Assembly (NCBI GenBank): GCA_013396525.1
Contig: VWYX01001302.1
Span: 124,001 to 188,000, forward strand
DNA length: 64,000 nucleotides
From: Chaetorhynchus papuensis
Lineage: Eukaryota > Chordata > Aves > Passeriformes > Rhipiduridae
Direction of reading: 5' to 3'
Part shown: piece after piece, positions 46,192 to 59,376 of the stretch
Layout of the letters: the number at the start of each line of letters is the position of its first letter
Position numbering within the stretch: the stretch's first letter is position 1
Translations under genes and position numbers: made by a program
Notes under the pieces: generated by a model
Databases searched by the model: none
Told to the model about the DNA's origin: nothing
Seen by the model: only the letters and a program-made list of their open reading frames with translations

Positions 46192-49100
46192 TAAGAAAAA
46201 TATAAATGGTGGTTCTTACGTGTGGAGATGGTATTGCAGTCTGCTGTGTTGAAGAGCTTTAAATACAATTGTAAACTAAATTGTAAAATACCAAGACTGA
46301 GTGTGCAGTTTACAGAGATTACGCAAGTGGATGCTCAGGAGATGCAAAGATATTTGCCCAAAACAGCCTTTTAAATGTGTGTTTCAAAGAGTTTTCATTC
46401 ACCATTGAAGGGACTGAAGAGGGACTTTGGAAAGAGGGGTAGAAGTTCAGTGGACTGAGCAGATAGATGTATGTGGCACCTGCACAGGCAGGAGTGATTC
46501 ACCAACCTTTCAGAGCATCACTGTCTGAGAGGGTTCCAGTTCAATTGTCCCAAAAAAGGTATTTATTTTGTTGTTAAGAACTTCAAGAGGAATGGCTGTG
46601 AATAATAGATCCTTAATGCTAGATCTTGTTTTCCATAGAGAATATCCAGCTATTGCAGTGAATTATTTTCTTGTGAAAGAGTTGACAACCTTTTGTTTAA
46701 ATAGTAGTATCATCCAGCAGAGCTGAAATCAGGAACAACAATAGCCTGGAACAAAGTCACTGCTTTTCACAACAACATTTTAAAATGTTTGTTGAGACAG
46801 AGGTGTTGCCATCTGATCCTACTTTAGACTGAGTGTTCTCTGAGGGTGTCATAAATCTGGGTTATCATCTCTATGACAGTTTGTCAAAACAAGGTGTAAT
46901 GACTGAGTAGTTGTGCTAGCTTTGACTTCTGCTGTTGCTGTTGTACAAGAAAGCAGAGGATTTTCTCCCTGATAATATGTTGAAAGAGACCAAGATCTGT
47001 TTTCTGACAGGTTTTGGAGGAAGCATGGGGGGGATGATTTTGTCGTTTGGTTTGGTTTTCACAACATTATCAATAGGGGCACGCTGAAATGGCACATCAA
47101 TGCCTTCAGCACAGGGAGGAGAGTTCAGTGTGGACCAAGGCAGGACACAGGGGGTTTTCTCTCTGAGCACACCAGGGTGAGTTTACTTTGTGTTGTCACA
47201 GAGGGATGAGTTTGAATGAAGTATGAGGAAAGAAACAGCTCTTGTGCCTTGCACACAGAGCCAGCCCCAGAAGCATGTGCTGGGAACAAGGGGCTGTGTG
47301 GCTGCATCCTCTGGTTGTCTGAGAAGCCTGAGGTGGAGTGTTTTTACAGCTGTGTACTGTTCTATACGCTTTGTTGAATGGTGCACCACTTCCAAGGAAT
47401 AAGAATGTTTTATTGGGAAAAAACCCCAAAACAAACCAGCAAGCATTTCGAAATATACTATGTAGCACCAACATGGTACTAATATCATAAACTGTGGTTC
47501 TAAATGACCATTTGCATTGCTATATTTTAACTTTAGCACTGGATATCTTGCAAAAAGGAAAATCATCTAGGCGAGATTTCTCCTCCATTTCAGGCTTTGA
47601 ATCAGTCATAGTTGCATTAGGGTTTTTTTCTGTGCTTATGTGGCCTCAGATATTACGTATCTTGGTCTTTCTCCTAATGTAACAGGGCCAGACTCCCTTT
47701 TTCTGTGAGAACATAGGTCAGTGTAACTTCTTTAGATCTCAATTGATACATAAAGTCCAGAAAACTTTCACACGTTCAATTAAGCGGTTTTTAAATACTC
47801 TTAATTCATATTGCATTCATGATCTGAAAAATAGTGAGGAAGGGAATAAACATTCTTTTCAAATAGTTTTTCAAGATAAACGTCAATGTGGTTTCTTAAT
47901 CGTTGGCAGAAATTTTTAAAGAAGGGGAGAGGGAGAAAGCAAATTTTTAAAGTTAATGTTCACATAAAACTGTAAAAGGACAGAATGTCACACATTTTAT
48001 ATGGAAATGTAATGTTGCCAGTGAAAAACCCCTTGAAACTGAAGTATTTAGTTATGGATGTCAGGCATAATTGAGGCTACAGCTGCAAAATGAACCTTTC
48101 CTCAGTACAGCCACCAAGAAATTCCTTTACATTTATGCATATATTTCCAAATGAAATAGAGCATTGTGAGTTAATGCTTTCCATTTTGTAAATACAGTGG
48201 AAACAATGCAAAATTGCTGGGATTTTAATGGCAATTTGTATTAGTTAGACTCATGAGAACAGTGTTATTCTGTTTGGGCATATGATCTAATTTAGATAAA
48301 ATTTGGGCCAAGTTACATGCGCTGGGCCAGAGCAAGCATGAAAGGTAGAACAGAACATAAAGAATCCATCTGATTATGGGCCATAATTCTTCATTCTCAT
48401 CTTAAAGAGCGGCTACTCTTGGTCCCAGCAGCATTATGTAATCCAGAGGACAATCCAGAGTTGGGGTGGGAAGGAGGAGAGTTGCACTGCACTTCTTTCT
48501 GCCCCTCTGTAGAAACAGGTTGGGCCAAAGACAAGAAAAATACTTGTAACAGGGGCTCCATGGAGGCAGAAGGTACAGAAGCTGAGCTTAGTAGGGCTGG
48601 CTGTAATTCACTTTGCTGCTGGGGGACTGCAGTTTCTCTCCTGGTGGGAGCTCTTACACACTCAAGTTCACGTTTACATAGATAGCTGTGCCATGCAGCA
48701 GCAGACACACCTCAGCTATTCTGACTGCTTAACATCGGCACAGAGCATTCCAATTCTTCATGGTTGCATCTCCCTTGCCTTAAATTTCATAGACAAAAAT
48801 GGCAAGATGAACAAAAACTTACATCTTTTTTCCTTCTGCTTTTTATCATTTTAGTCCCTTGCCACCAGTGGTGCCCGTTTACCTAAAGACATAAATGTCA
48901 TGAAAGTAAATGGCTTTACTGCTTTTCCAGGTTACTGCCCACTACTTAAAAAGTAAAAAACTATTCTGAATTGTCAACTCTCCATTAAAAAGTTTCAACA
49001 AAATGGGAAGTGTTTCCTTGCCTAGGTGACAGTGAAGACTGCTAGGTTTGTAATGCCTTCTTAAATAGATCTGAAAGAGCTGTAAGTGGCATTGCTGAGT

Positions 49101-51324
49101 TAATATATACATATCTTTGAGCTGGATTGGACTCATCTACCAAAATGGAAAGAGGCACAAATTGTTAACTTCAGCACTAATACATATTCATGTAGATAAC
49201 TTGTCAGCTGCAAATTGACCATAAAAATTACATCTGCGAGTGTAACTCAGTCCCATTTGACATTCACAGAGTGTGTAAAATATGCATTAGGCATTCACTC
49301 TGTTACTAGTAGGCACCACACCGAGTGGAAATAGCAAGTAACCCCACAAAGAGATACTACATTGGATTTTATCCTTCAAAGCCGTGTTCCTAAAGCAGAG
49401 AGACATCTTACATTACCATTGTTTGCTTCCTCCTTTGTGCTACCCTTGCTTGTGAAATATGCTTACCTTGCACAGCACTGGATGTTAGTTGTAACACAGT
49501 TCATTAGTTGCTGACACCAGGTTTCTCCTTCCATATGTTTTGATCAATAATATTTTCCCTTTGCCAAATGTTTGCAGTCCTGTTGTTCACACTGAGATTG
49601 GCCTGTGGAGGCTAGCTGTTAAGAGAGGTTGCTGGAACATCCACAATCCAGAACTGATGTTTCTGAGCTGTGCCTGCTCCCAGGCTGAACCTTCTCATTT
49701 GGATACCCAAGTCTCACCTCCAGTGCAGGAGAGGCCGTGTGTATGACCAAGTGCAGTGCTTTCTTGGCTTCTAAATTAAAAAAACAGAGTTATATGCAGC
49801 TATTTGGCCCAAAATACTTTGAAACCACCAGCAATTGCTCTCTTGCAAAAGATTTTTATTCTGCATCACTGCATCATATATTTGAGTATGTTGCCTTTTA
49901 CATGCTCCACTACCTGAGTTATTGCTTCATTTACATTTTAATTTACATTTTCTTAATGTTATTTAGGATGAATATATCCCTATTTTCATTTCTATTTTAG
50001 TTTGTGTTTATTTGTGTTTGGGGGCTTCTGTTAGTAATTGTGTTTTCTCCTCTCTCAGGTTTCCTTTACTCTTTTGTGGTAGTTTGTTCACTTCTGATCC
50101 ATTTCACTTTAGAGTTACCTTTGCAAAAACCTCATAAAGAGTGCCCAGGTGGTTAAAACTGTTACTTCTGGAGGAGGAAAGTAGAGATACGTTGTCTGTG
50201 TGTGTCTCTACAGTAAGTGAAAGTGGCACTGCCTCTCCAGAAGAGGTTTCAGTGTTCTTGGAGACTGAAGATCACACTTTTCAAGGCTTGACTGCCTAGG
50301 ATTTATGTCTATCTCGTGCAAATGAGAACCAGTCCTTAGTGTGTGGCTGACAAAGAGGCAGGTAGCTGATAAATATATGCAATGACATTAATCTCATCTG
50401 AATTCATTCATGCAGGTCAAGGACATGGGGTGTCTGCAGAGTAAGTCCATGTGAGATCAGTAAATAAAATCTTTTCCAAGAGCAATGCTGGATTGCACCT
50501 CAACAGATTTTCTCATGGAACTTGTGATCTGCGTTTTTGGAGGATTTTATGAACAAGTGGAGCAGACACCTCTCAGAGGGGATTAAAGTGAAGTCAGAGG
50601 CTAAGGTTGTAGACTTAAATGACCTCTGAAGAGTCCTCTGAGCTCTCTGTTTTTCATTTTTTGTAGTAGCTGGAGGTTTCTTAGATCCCAAACACCTCAG
50701 AAACTTAGATGCCTGAATAATGTTATGAATACACAGAAAAGCAAATTCCTTATATTATTAGGGTACTTTGTTCCACTCTTGTTTGATGAAAATACATTGA
50801 TAGTTCTGGGCTCAGGTGCCTGGCTCTTCTACAAAGTGCTATAGTCATGAACCTCCAGAATTTAGCTTCTTCCCCTTCTCCCATTTCACCTATCTCGTGT
50901 GCAACTACTTTGACAGAAGCACAGTGTTCCCACAGCAAACAGCTTCTCATCTTGCTGACAGGAAACTCTTCTGCTTGTGGACTTGACCCCTATGGCCAAG
51001 ATGGGTCTGGAAGGCAGATGTGTCAGACCAGAGCTCCAAAAGTTTTGCTTTGCTCTGCGAACTGGGAACTAGAAAATAATAACCATTCCACTGTGTGATA
51101 TTTACTTGACGTTAGTTTTGATTTGTAGTTGATATTCCTGTGTCCTTCATAGAGATCTCTCTTCCCTGTCTCTCTCCACAGTCAGGAAAAATACATTAGT
51201 TCTCAGCATGTTTGGCCTTGCCAGAGGCCTGTCCTCTTGCTTGTCTTTGGGAATATGAGTCTCATCATATCATTAGAGTAATGAACCAGTTTTCAAATCC
51301 CTGATTTGTATTTCAGCTTGGCAG

Positions 51325-51405
51325 CTAAATTGCCTTATTAGGACAAATCATGTAATATCAAGCACTTCTGTTTTCTTAGCTGAGAAATGGGTAATTCCTC
51401 ACCAG
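51325..51405 (+). repeat. Possible MIR/CORE-type SINE remnant
   Basis: A segment with GACAAATCATGTAA...CACTTCTGTTTTC...GCTGAGAAATGGGTAA resembles the central MIR core (…CAAGTCACTTAAC…CTCAGTTTCC…CTGTAAAATGGG…). MIR copies are sparse in birds and this one is diverged, so a chance match is possible. Confidence 0.35.
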
Positions 51406-54400
51406 GCACTCAGGTAAAAAAAATCAGAGTAATGAAAAGAGAGTCTCCAACAGAAGTACTGTGAGAGGGGGGACATGGCCAGCTTTCTCCAGCACTGGGT
51501 TTGCCAGTATTTCCTTGCAGCAGCCAGCTTATAGGTTGGATGGCCCTTCTGCCCTGAGGCTCTCTTTATCAAAGCCAGTGGAGGCAAAGCAATGCTTTAG
51601 CTTTCCTCTGCATGGGAAGCAGCAAAGCTGCAAATTCTTTCTGCCTGGCTGTAGAAGGATTGGTCTGTATTCATTCTATCTTTCCTACATACCCAAACAC
51701 TCATGTACTGCATACTCTCAAGCAACGACGAAATTCAGCTCCACATTTAAAAGCAGTGTGCAAATACATTACATCATTACCTAGCTCCTTTAAACCAAAT
51801 CAGTGCTGGGAAATAAAAGCCTCTTGAAATAATGTGGAAAGCACATAAATTTACCACTTGACAGTAGTTTGGATTTTCAATAAAGGGACTTTCACGGAAG
51901 CTGGGTCTGGGTTACCAGGAAAGTATTGGAAACACACACGTCTCACTCAAGCATGTATGGCTTGTAACTGCTTCAGTTTGGAGTTCAGGTCGCTTCTAGT
52001 GCTTAGTACTGATCACTCTCCTGGTAGGACAGCTGGGATAGTTCAACACATGACTGCACAGCCAGACTCTTTGTACCTGCTTTGCCATCTCTGTGCTGCC
52101 TAGTGGGACTAGTTCCTGACTCATGCATCCTGTTAAACTTATCTAGGAATTGCGTGGAAGAATTGTCGGTGGCACAGACCACAAGCACGTTGGAGAGTGT
52201 GATAATACTGACTGGTAGTTGCCTGCCAGTGTGCCCCATCCTGGTTTAGCTCACTAGTTTAGACAGAGCTGTTGCAGCCATACAGGCAGCGCACTGCTAA
52301 AAGGAGCTGCTGGACCCACCTTGGGTCCCAGCCAGTACATTTCTCAGGCCTGATTTGCGTTCAGCAATGACTGAACCTGGCCCAGGGCCAGTCTCCAGAA
52401 TTGTCTGGAGGAGGCAGGACTGTAACACAAGGCATTAGCCAGAAAGGCTGTAATGCAGAAGGCAAGTCCTGGTGTTGCATCAAAACTTCCCTCCAGCTTC
52501 CCACATGCAGCACACAGTGCTGCTGAAGCAGGACTGTTGAAAGATGTAAACAAAGTTCCTTTGCACCTTCCTCCCTCAGCCCCAGTCCGCCTGTGCACAT
52601 GCACACAGGCTCAAAACCACCCAGACCTACAGCTCTGTTTAGAGAGGTTTACAGACAGGAGGAAAGTCAGCTGAACTGGAGACTCACAAGGCACCCTCTC
52701 TGTAATAACAGCTGCTTTTGTTCAAAGAACTGGAACTGAAGATGTAGGCAATGCTTCTTCCACTGGGAGAGGCTTAGATGAGGCAGGTGGAGAGAGGTTT
52801 TGCACTAAAATTGGTGGTGTCTGTGGTCTGTGCAGAACAGCAGTGTGGCACTGTATTGCAGAAGTGAGAGTGTGCAGCATGGACATCTCCAAGATGTGGC
52901 CTGCATTGGAATGGGAAAGGAGAGCTGGAGCTGCTCTGTGGATCCTCGCTGTGCAGGCAGCTCGTGAACTTAGCATGTCCCTGCCGTGGACACCAGTTCT
53001 TAACCAGTAACCAGAAATACTTCTTGGCTCATGCAGTCCGTGTTTAATGGAAACATAAAAATAAATTTCAGGTCCCATGCTCCATTTGAGAAAGTGTAAC
53101 AGCTTGAACAGATTTCCAGCTAGTATTTGGGTTCAGAGTGACTCATTAGGTAATAAATTATACAACTTGTCAGCAGTCCTTTTCCCTACCAGCTCTGCAG
53201 CAGCTCAGCAGGGACACTGTCCAGCCTTCAGGGGCTCTGCTGGGGAATAGGTTTTTACTTCCTGCCAGAGTTTTTGCTGTTCTGCTCCTGTAGTAGATAC
53301 CATAATCCAAATGAACTTCCTTCATGCAAGCAGTGATAGGCTGCTCTCCTTCTGCAGAAACTCTGATGGAGGCCAGTTTGACCCCGTCCCAGAAACTTTT
53401 GTTCGCAGCACATCAGTGGTGCTGAGCCAATGGCATCTCCTGTGAATGCTGATGTGGGAGCAGATCTCTCACCCTTTTGCTACAGTGGCATTTCCTAGTG
53501 AAGTACAACACTTCTACGTGGTAAACAAAAGTCTTGCTGCCAACATGTTCTACTTATGCTTAGTTTTTAATAGCAAAAGTAACAGACACCAGTTGTTCTT
53601 CTAAGAAATGTAAGTCAATGCACACTTGCATCTACACGTTAATACTGGTTGGTAGAAGTAGCCATACCAAGGAGCACATAAGTAACACACACCAGTAATT
53701 TTGTTTACACGTACCACATTTTTATGTAAGTAATAATTTTAATTGTGTACTCATAAATACCACATTTTTTGGTACAATTGGCTTTTCAGCTACTGGAATT
53801 AGCTCCTGCTTCTGATTTCCAATTTTTGAATATCCATTTTAGTGACACTGGACAGGATTTCTCATCTTTGTCTGCTAAGGTTTCCCCTTGATGTTGCTAA
53901 TTGCAGCATACTTTCTTGGCTGAAATAAAAAGCCTTACTGAAATTTTAGGTTGTTTCCAACTGTGTCATTTACACAGAAAATACACTGAGTTAAAAATTG
54001 AGATACTGCTTATTCTGAAAAAGTTCAAGCTTTTATCCCATTATTGCTCCACTTGCACCCACATAGCCTTTCTGAGCAACATAGAAGATAGTGCATCCTT
54101 GTTACAAGGCATTAGAAACTGATGCTTTTATCAGATGATTTTTTTTTCCCACTTCGGAATAATTTCAGTGGACTGCTATAAAATCATTTGAGAAAAATGC
54201 AGACTTTATTTTCTTGGCTCCATACAAAAAAAGAAAATATAAGGCCTTTCTCCTATTTTGCCACTAAGAGAGTTATAGATGGACATTTGATTAAGAAAAC
54301 TTACTAGAGAAGCTTGATGATTGGAGTATATATCTGATGTGAACATTCAGGTAAAAAGAAGGCACCTGTATTTGAAATGAATGGCAAACATCTTTCCTTG

Positions 54401-54702
54401 GTTCCTTCAGGTTATTTATGTACTGATTTTGTGGTTTTGTGAGCTATCAAGCTCAGCAAGTGGCCAGCGTTTGACTTAGACAGATTTGTATCTTCTTTAA
54501 AAACTGTTACTTTTAAACTGTGTGGTTTTAATAAGAGGGAGAAGAACTTCTAGATCTTATTTTTCTAATAGGTCAAAATTGGACAATACTGACTAGAGAG
54601 GCATGTGATAATAAAGGGTTGAAGTAAATTGAGTAAATTGACTGAATAGTCTTTTAGACAATCGTATGCAAGGGAACATAAAATACTTTCTTCTGTTTGC
54701 AG

Positions 54703-54808
54703 GAATAGACAATCTCTATGAGAGGGCTCTTCACATCCGCAAACTCCTCCTTACTTTGCCCAGGTCGGTCCTTATAGTGATGAGATACCTCTTCGCCTTC
54801 CTCAATCA
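54703..54808 (+). CDS. SRGAP1: SRGAP1 exon 16: RhoGAP domain (residues 605-640)
   Basis: 106 nt, phase 1 to 2. It encodes IDNLYERALHIRKLLLTLPR and SVLIVMRYLFAFLN between split Arg605 and His640. The helix RKLLLTLPRSVLIVMRYLFAFLNHL is a canonical RhoGAP core helix (L-P-x-x-x-x-x-x-x-R-Y-L-F-x-F-L). Borders are TTTGCAG|GAA and ATCA|GTAAGT. Confidence 0.97.
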
Positions 54809-57800
54809 GTAAGTGCTTTATACTTACCCAGGTGCTGTGTCTTTCTCTGCCTTCCTTTGCCGGTGTTGAAGTTCTTTGGGTTTACCATGTAGAATTCACA
54901 TTTAGACTCCGTTTAACACAAAAGATGATCTTCTAACTGACAGTGAAAATAGAATGAAAACACTGCATTCCATTCAAATTAAAATTCCATTTGTCCAAAA
55001 TGAACTAGACAGATTAAAGTGTTGTCTGAAATGGGAAATGCAGTCTATAGCATGAAAGCTGACAACAAAATAAGCTATTAAGAAAAATAAAAAATACAAA
55101 CTATAGCTATATTAAAACTAGTTTATGCAATTTAAAAATATTTTTTTTTCTTTACCTCAAGCTGATTTCTCCTGATGGGAAAAAACCCCAGTATATTCAA
55201 GCAACACAGGCACTACAAGCTACCCATTTGATGCTAGGCACTGGCAGGGTGAGGCTTCGTCTTGCTGCTTCTGTTTCCTGATAACAGGGGTACAAATACA
55301 GAGAACACACATCCCCTGTGTATGCTTTGATATAGAGTAGCTTGGTTCTCACATTGCGAAACACAGGCTGGAAGGAGGGTTGTGTGAGAGGGAAAGTGGT
55401 GTTCATGTCTTCATCATCCCAGAAAAAACTTCTTTCTGTAAGAGAAAATAAAAGATGGGTTGGGCAATTGAACTCTGTTTCTCCCTCCAGTCCTTCATGG
55501 CCCTCTCTGATTTTGCTGACCCCAGTGGTTTCACAGAAAATTTTGCTTATGTACACTTTGCCCTGATTCTGACTTTTCTCTTTCTACTGTCAATTTGTCT
55601 GTTTTTCCTGTTATATCTGTTTTCATATCACTTTTTTCCTCTTTTTTCCTAAATTTGCCCTTTGCTGATTCATTCTGTCTTTGTGACCTTCCCCATTTCA
55701 TCCAGCCTGTCTGTTCCTATAGAAACAGGGTCTTTGCAGCCAGGTTATTTGTTCATGCCTGTAGTCACAGCTGTTCCTGTTTCCTTTCTTCTAGCAATTT
55801 CTGAACCACTTTCAAGCAGTATGTAAGAGAGGGGCAGAGGTCTAAAGTTTTATGAAAATAACCATTCGTTTGAAACTGAATCCATCCCCCAAAAATGACA
55901 CCATGTAAATGTCTTAAAGGCTTACATCACAGCTTCTCCTCTGCAGAGACATACAGATTGACCAGAGCTGTATGGGGTTGTATTTGTTATGTGGTCATGT
56001 TAGCTACATCTGTGCTCTCCATAGGACTGCAATTTGGAAAGCAGACTAAATACCTTACTGCCTCTAAATTGCTCCTGGTGCATCCACAGGAAAAATACTT
56101 CCATTATTTGACTTCCTGCAAATCCCATCCTGCTTTTTGCATATGCAGTTATGCCTGCTTGGCCACATGAAGTCATCAGGTCCCGTGGCAGACCTAAGCT
56201 GGTGTAGCCTCCTGCTCAAAGCTCTAAAGTTACATCAAGTTGCTCAAGGCTTTGGCCTGTCAAGAACCTCAAATGTCAGCAACTCCACAGCCTCTCCAGG
56301 CAGTCAGTCCCAGTACTTGGTCACTCTTACTGTAAAGAATTTTTTTCCTGCTTTCATTGGAATATCCCTTGCTGTGTCTATTGCCTCTCATCTCTTTGCA
56401 CCTGTGTCTGTCTTGCTCTTGTTTATAATCTCATGTATAGTAAGAGATTGCAGCTAAATTCTCCAGTAGCCTTCCTGTCTCAAGGCTGAACAAACCCAGT
56501 TCTCTCTGCTTTAGTTTATAACCCATATGCTTCAGCTCCACAGCCATCTCAGTACAGTCCTTTTCTGGGCTTGTCAGTCTCTCAAAACTAGCCACAGAAC
56601 CTCATGTGCAACTTCACGAGCACCAGGTGGAAAAGGAATAATTAATTCCCTTAACCTGCTGGCTTTTCTATTCCTAACAAATTCCACTATAATGCTGTGG
56701 AATTACTTCCATCCCATGAGCAGGACTTTGCGTTCATCCTTGTTGAACTTGATTGAATTCCTGTTTTTCCATTCCTCCATCTTGTCAAGGTCCTTCTAAA
56801 TGGTAGCACGTTTACTGCCCCCTTCCCAGTGTGGCATCATCTGCAAGCTGGCTGACTGTGCGCTCCATCCCCTTGTCCAGGTCATTCATGGAGATGCTCA
56901 ACAGCACCAGCCCTGCTATTGAGCCCTGAGGAGCACTGTGTATTAACAACCATCAGCAGAACTTCACATTTCACAATTATGGTTGCAATCTTTTTTAACA
57001 GTTTTGCACATAAAAAGTCTGAACCACGTGATAAATCAGAAGAACAAGATGTCTCCAATTAACACACAGGACAGGATAGTAAATCATGGCATAAGAAAGG
57101 GGGGAACACAATTAATTTTAAAAGCTAGTTTTGAGGGTTGTCATTTAGAAGGTTTGTCTCTTGAGTATGTATTGTTTGTACGTGGAAAACACTCTCTAAA
57201 ATTCCCTTTTGAGAGGGAATATGGTATTGTATTTGAGCACAACCAGACATCAGAACTCCTGTGCTGCTTCAGAGTGCAGGACAACATAGTATAGGGCATC
57301 CCAGCACCTCAGGTTCTGTTTGACTGGCCCTGCATAGAACCACTCAAAAGCCAGCTTTTCCAGTAAAAATGCCAATGCTTTTAAACAAGGGACTAGATAG
57401 CAACTTCTCATTCAAAATTCAAAACTAGTAACATTGCATTTTCTGGAAGAAAGGAGAGCTTGCAGAAGTTAATTAATAAGAACAATGAAAGCTTTTTGTT
57501 TGGACACTTCCATAATGAAACTGTTGTAGGAGTCTGCGGGCAGAAGGCAAGGTGCTTAGGAATTTTAGGCTGTATGGTAAAAACAGAAAGCAGAAGTCAC
57601 AAGAGCCTTTGCAAGATGCAGGAACTTAGTTGCCTCCAGAAGACAATTCAGTCTGCCTAAGTTACGTAGCCAGGTGTTGAAAGAGGTGCACCAAGGTCCA
57701 GTGAGAAATGGATACACACTTTGCATCCAGTTCACTTGGAGCACTGATGAGAGAGAAGCAGCAGCAGCTGATGTTAACCCATTGAGTCAACATACATCCA

Positions 57801-58017
57801 ACGTGGTAGCGTGGGAATACATACTATGCATATAAATATGTGGTATAAACTCACTTTATAGTGAAGAAATCTTTTTTTTTGTTCCATTACTTTATATGGA
57901 ACTGTCAGTGAGAACAGGAAATCTCTTAAGTTGGGATTATAAGAAGTTTTCTACAGTTTTCAGAATAAGGTTAATCACAGTGGAAAAGTCAATTTTTCTT
58001 GATTTTTGTTATAACAG
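54809..58017 (+). other. SRGAP1: SRGAP1 intron 16
   Basis: 3.2 kb. It contains a CR1 fragment (56165-56945) and a pyrimidine-rich tract (55560-55725). No gene is seen apart from CR1 remnants. The acceptor is TATAACAG at 58010-58017. Confidence 0.8.
56165..56945 (-). mobile_element. CR1 LINE fragment, second subfamily
   Basis: The + strand shows CR1 3'-region landmarks (CTCCTGCTCAAAGCT, GTCACTCTTACTGTAAAGAA, CAAGGCTGAACAAACCCAG). It then runs into reverse-transcriptase sequence on the minus strand: APQGSIAGLVLLSISMNDLD followed by KGMERTVSQLADDATLGR. The catalytic A-D-D is still present (56836-56844). The wording differs from the 17.5-kb copy, so it is another CR1 subfamily. It is 5'-truncated soon after the P-Q-G-S-I block. 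Ends are approximate. Confidence 0.9.
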
Positions 58018-58242
58018 CCTTTCACAGTACAGTGATGAAAACATGATGGATCCATACAACTTGGCCATTTGTTTTGGGCCAACCCTGATGCCTGTTCCAG
58101 ACATACAAGACCAGGTGTCTTGTCAGGCACATGTGAATGAGATAATCAAAACTATCATCATCCATCATGAGGCTATTTTTCCAGATGTGAAAGAACTTGA
58201 TGGACCAGTGTATGAAAAATGCATGGCTGGAGATGACTATTG
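58018..58242 (+). CDS. SRGAP1: SRGAP1 exon 17: end of RhoGAP domain (residues 640-715)
   Basis: 225 nt, phase 2 to 2. It encodes LSQYSDENMMDPYNLAICFG, PTLMPVPDIQDQVSCQAHVN, EIIKTIIIHHEAIFPDVKEL and DGPVYEKCMAGDDY. It includes the RhoGAP block MDPYNLAICFGPTLM, whose Asn and Pro help position the GTPase. RhoGAP ends near residue 694, and an acidic linker follows. Borders are ACAG|CCT and TATTG|GTAAGT; the last two bases make Cys715 with exon 18. Confidence 0.97.
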
Positions 58243-59376
58243 GTAAGTCACAGTATTACCCTTCTGTCTCCTAAATAAAATCATTAGGCTGGTTATCTGG
58301 ATAACTGCTGTGATACAGAATTCCTTTTGTGCACAATAGAAGTATGCAGTTAAATGAGAAGAGCATTTAGGTCCACACAATAAAGTGTTAAGTATAAAAA
58401 AGTGAAGCAAAGGCAATTATGGTGAGGTTTCCTACAACATTTTTTGGAGGAAGCTGCTTTGTGTTCAGCCAGACAGAGATGGAATTCCGGGGTACTGTGC
58501 AGAGCACACAGACAGGTAGGAAATTGTTTCTTTGGCTGTGAACCGCCTTATCAAATTTCACCTTATGATGCCTGCTTCTTCTCTTTATTGTGCTTTAACT
58601 GGACAGGTAGCTAAACACCACACAGCCACTCACTCACTCCCCCCACAGTGGGATGGGAGAGAGAATTGGGAAAAAAAAGTAAAATTCGTGGGTTGAAATG
58701 AAGACAGTTTAATAGGACAGAAAAGAAAGGGCAAATAATGTATATAATCACCATAATTAGAATATGCAGAACCAGTGATGCACAATGCAGTTGCTCATTA
58801 TCACTGATGGATGCCCAGACAGTGCCTGGGCAGCAGCCCCTGACCAGCTTTGTCCCAGGTTTATATACTGAGCATGACACCACGTGGTCTGGAATATCCA
58901 TTTGCTTGCTTGGAGTCAGTTGTCCTGGCTGTGTTTCCTTCCACCTTCTTGGGCCCCCCAGTCTGCTTGCAGGTGGGGTGGGGTGTTCAGTGTAAACACT
59001 GCTCAGGAACAGCTAAAACAACAGAGTATTATCAACATTATTCTCATCCTAAATGCAAAACACAGCATTGTACCAGCTACTAGGAAGAAAATTAACTCTG
59101 TCCCAGCCAAAACCGGGACACTCCCTTGACAGCAAACACACACACTTTTTATTTATAAAGGATTCAAATGTTCTGAGGGCTTCTTAATATCTGAATTTTG
59201 TTTCAAGGAAACATATATAGGCTTCTTCATTAATGATGTATCCATAGCAGACTAGGATAATTACGTTGCACATAACTTTGGAACATTATAAAAATAATTT
59301 TAAATAATCGCATGGAGGTGGCATATTTTTGATGTTTGTGGTTCCTCTCTCTGCTCAACTTTCTGCTTGCCTCCAG
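58243..59376 (+). other. SRGAP1: SRGAP1 intron 17
   Basis: 1.1 kb, about half of it an LTR-like element (58589-59120). The rest is AT-rich with no further feature. The acceptor is TGCCTCCAG at 59368-59376. Confidence 0.85.
58589..59120 (-). mobile_element. Solo LTR-like element of an avian endogenous retrovirus family
   Basis: About 530 bp. Read on the minus strand it starts TGTCCCGGTTTTGGCTGGGA and ends near ...GTTAAAGCACA, so it has the TG...CA ends of an LTR. The inner text (ATTTTCTTCCTAGTAGCTGG and GTGAGTGAGTGGCTG on the minus strand) resembles a dispersed LTR that I recall from many bird genomes. No gag, pol or env sequence flanks it, so it is probably a solo LTR left by recombination. 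I cannot see a clean target-site duplication (TTTAT on one side, CTCCC on the other), so the exact ends or family may be off. It is antisense to SRGAP1. Confidence 0.72.

Larger units (their letters stand above)
44554..54702 (+). other. SRGAP1: SRGAP1 intron 15
   Basis: 10.1 kb, the largest intron in the window. It holds an ancient CR1-like tail fragment (46000-46191) and a possible MIR-like SINE (51325-51405). GC-richer parts at 45.0-45.6, 48.4-48.7 and 51.9-53.1 kb carry only short, unassignable open frames. No RNA gene is recognised. Confidence 0.7.
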
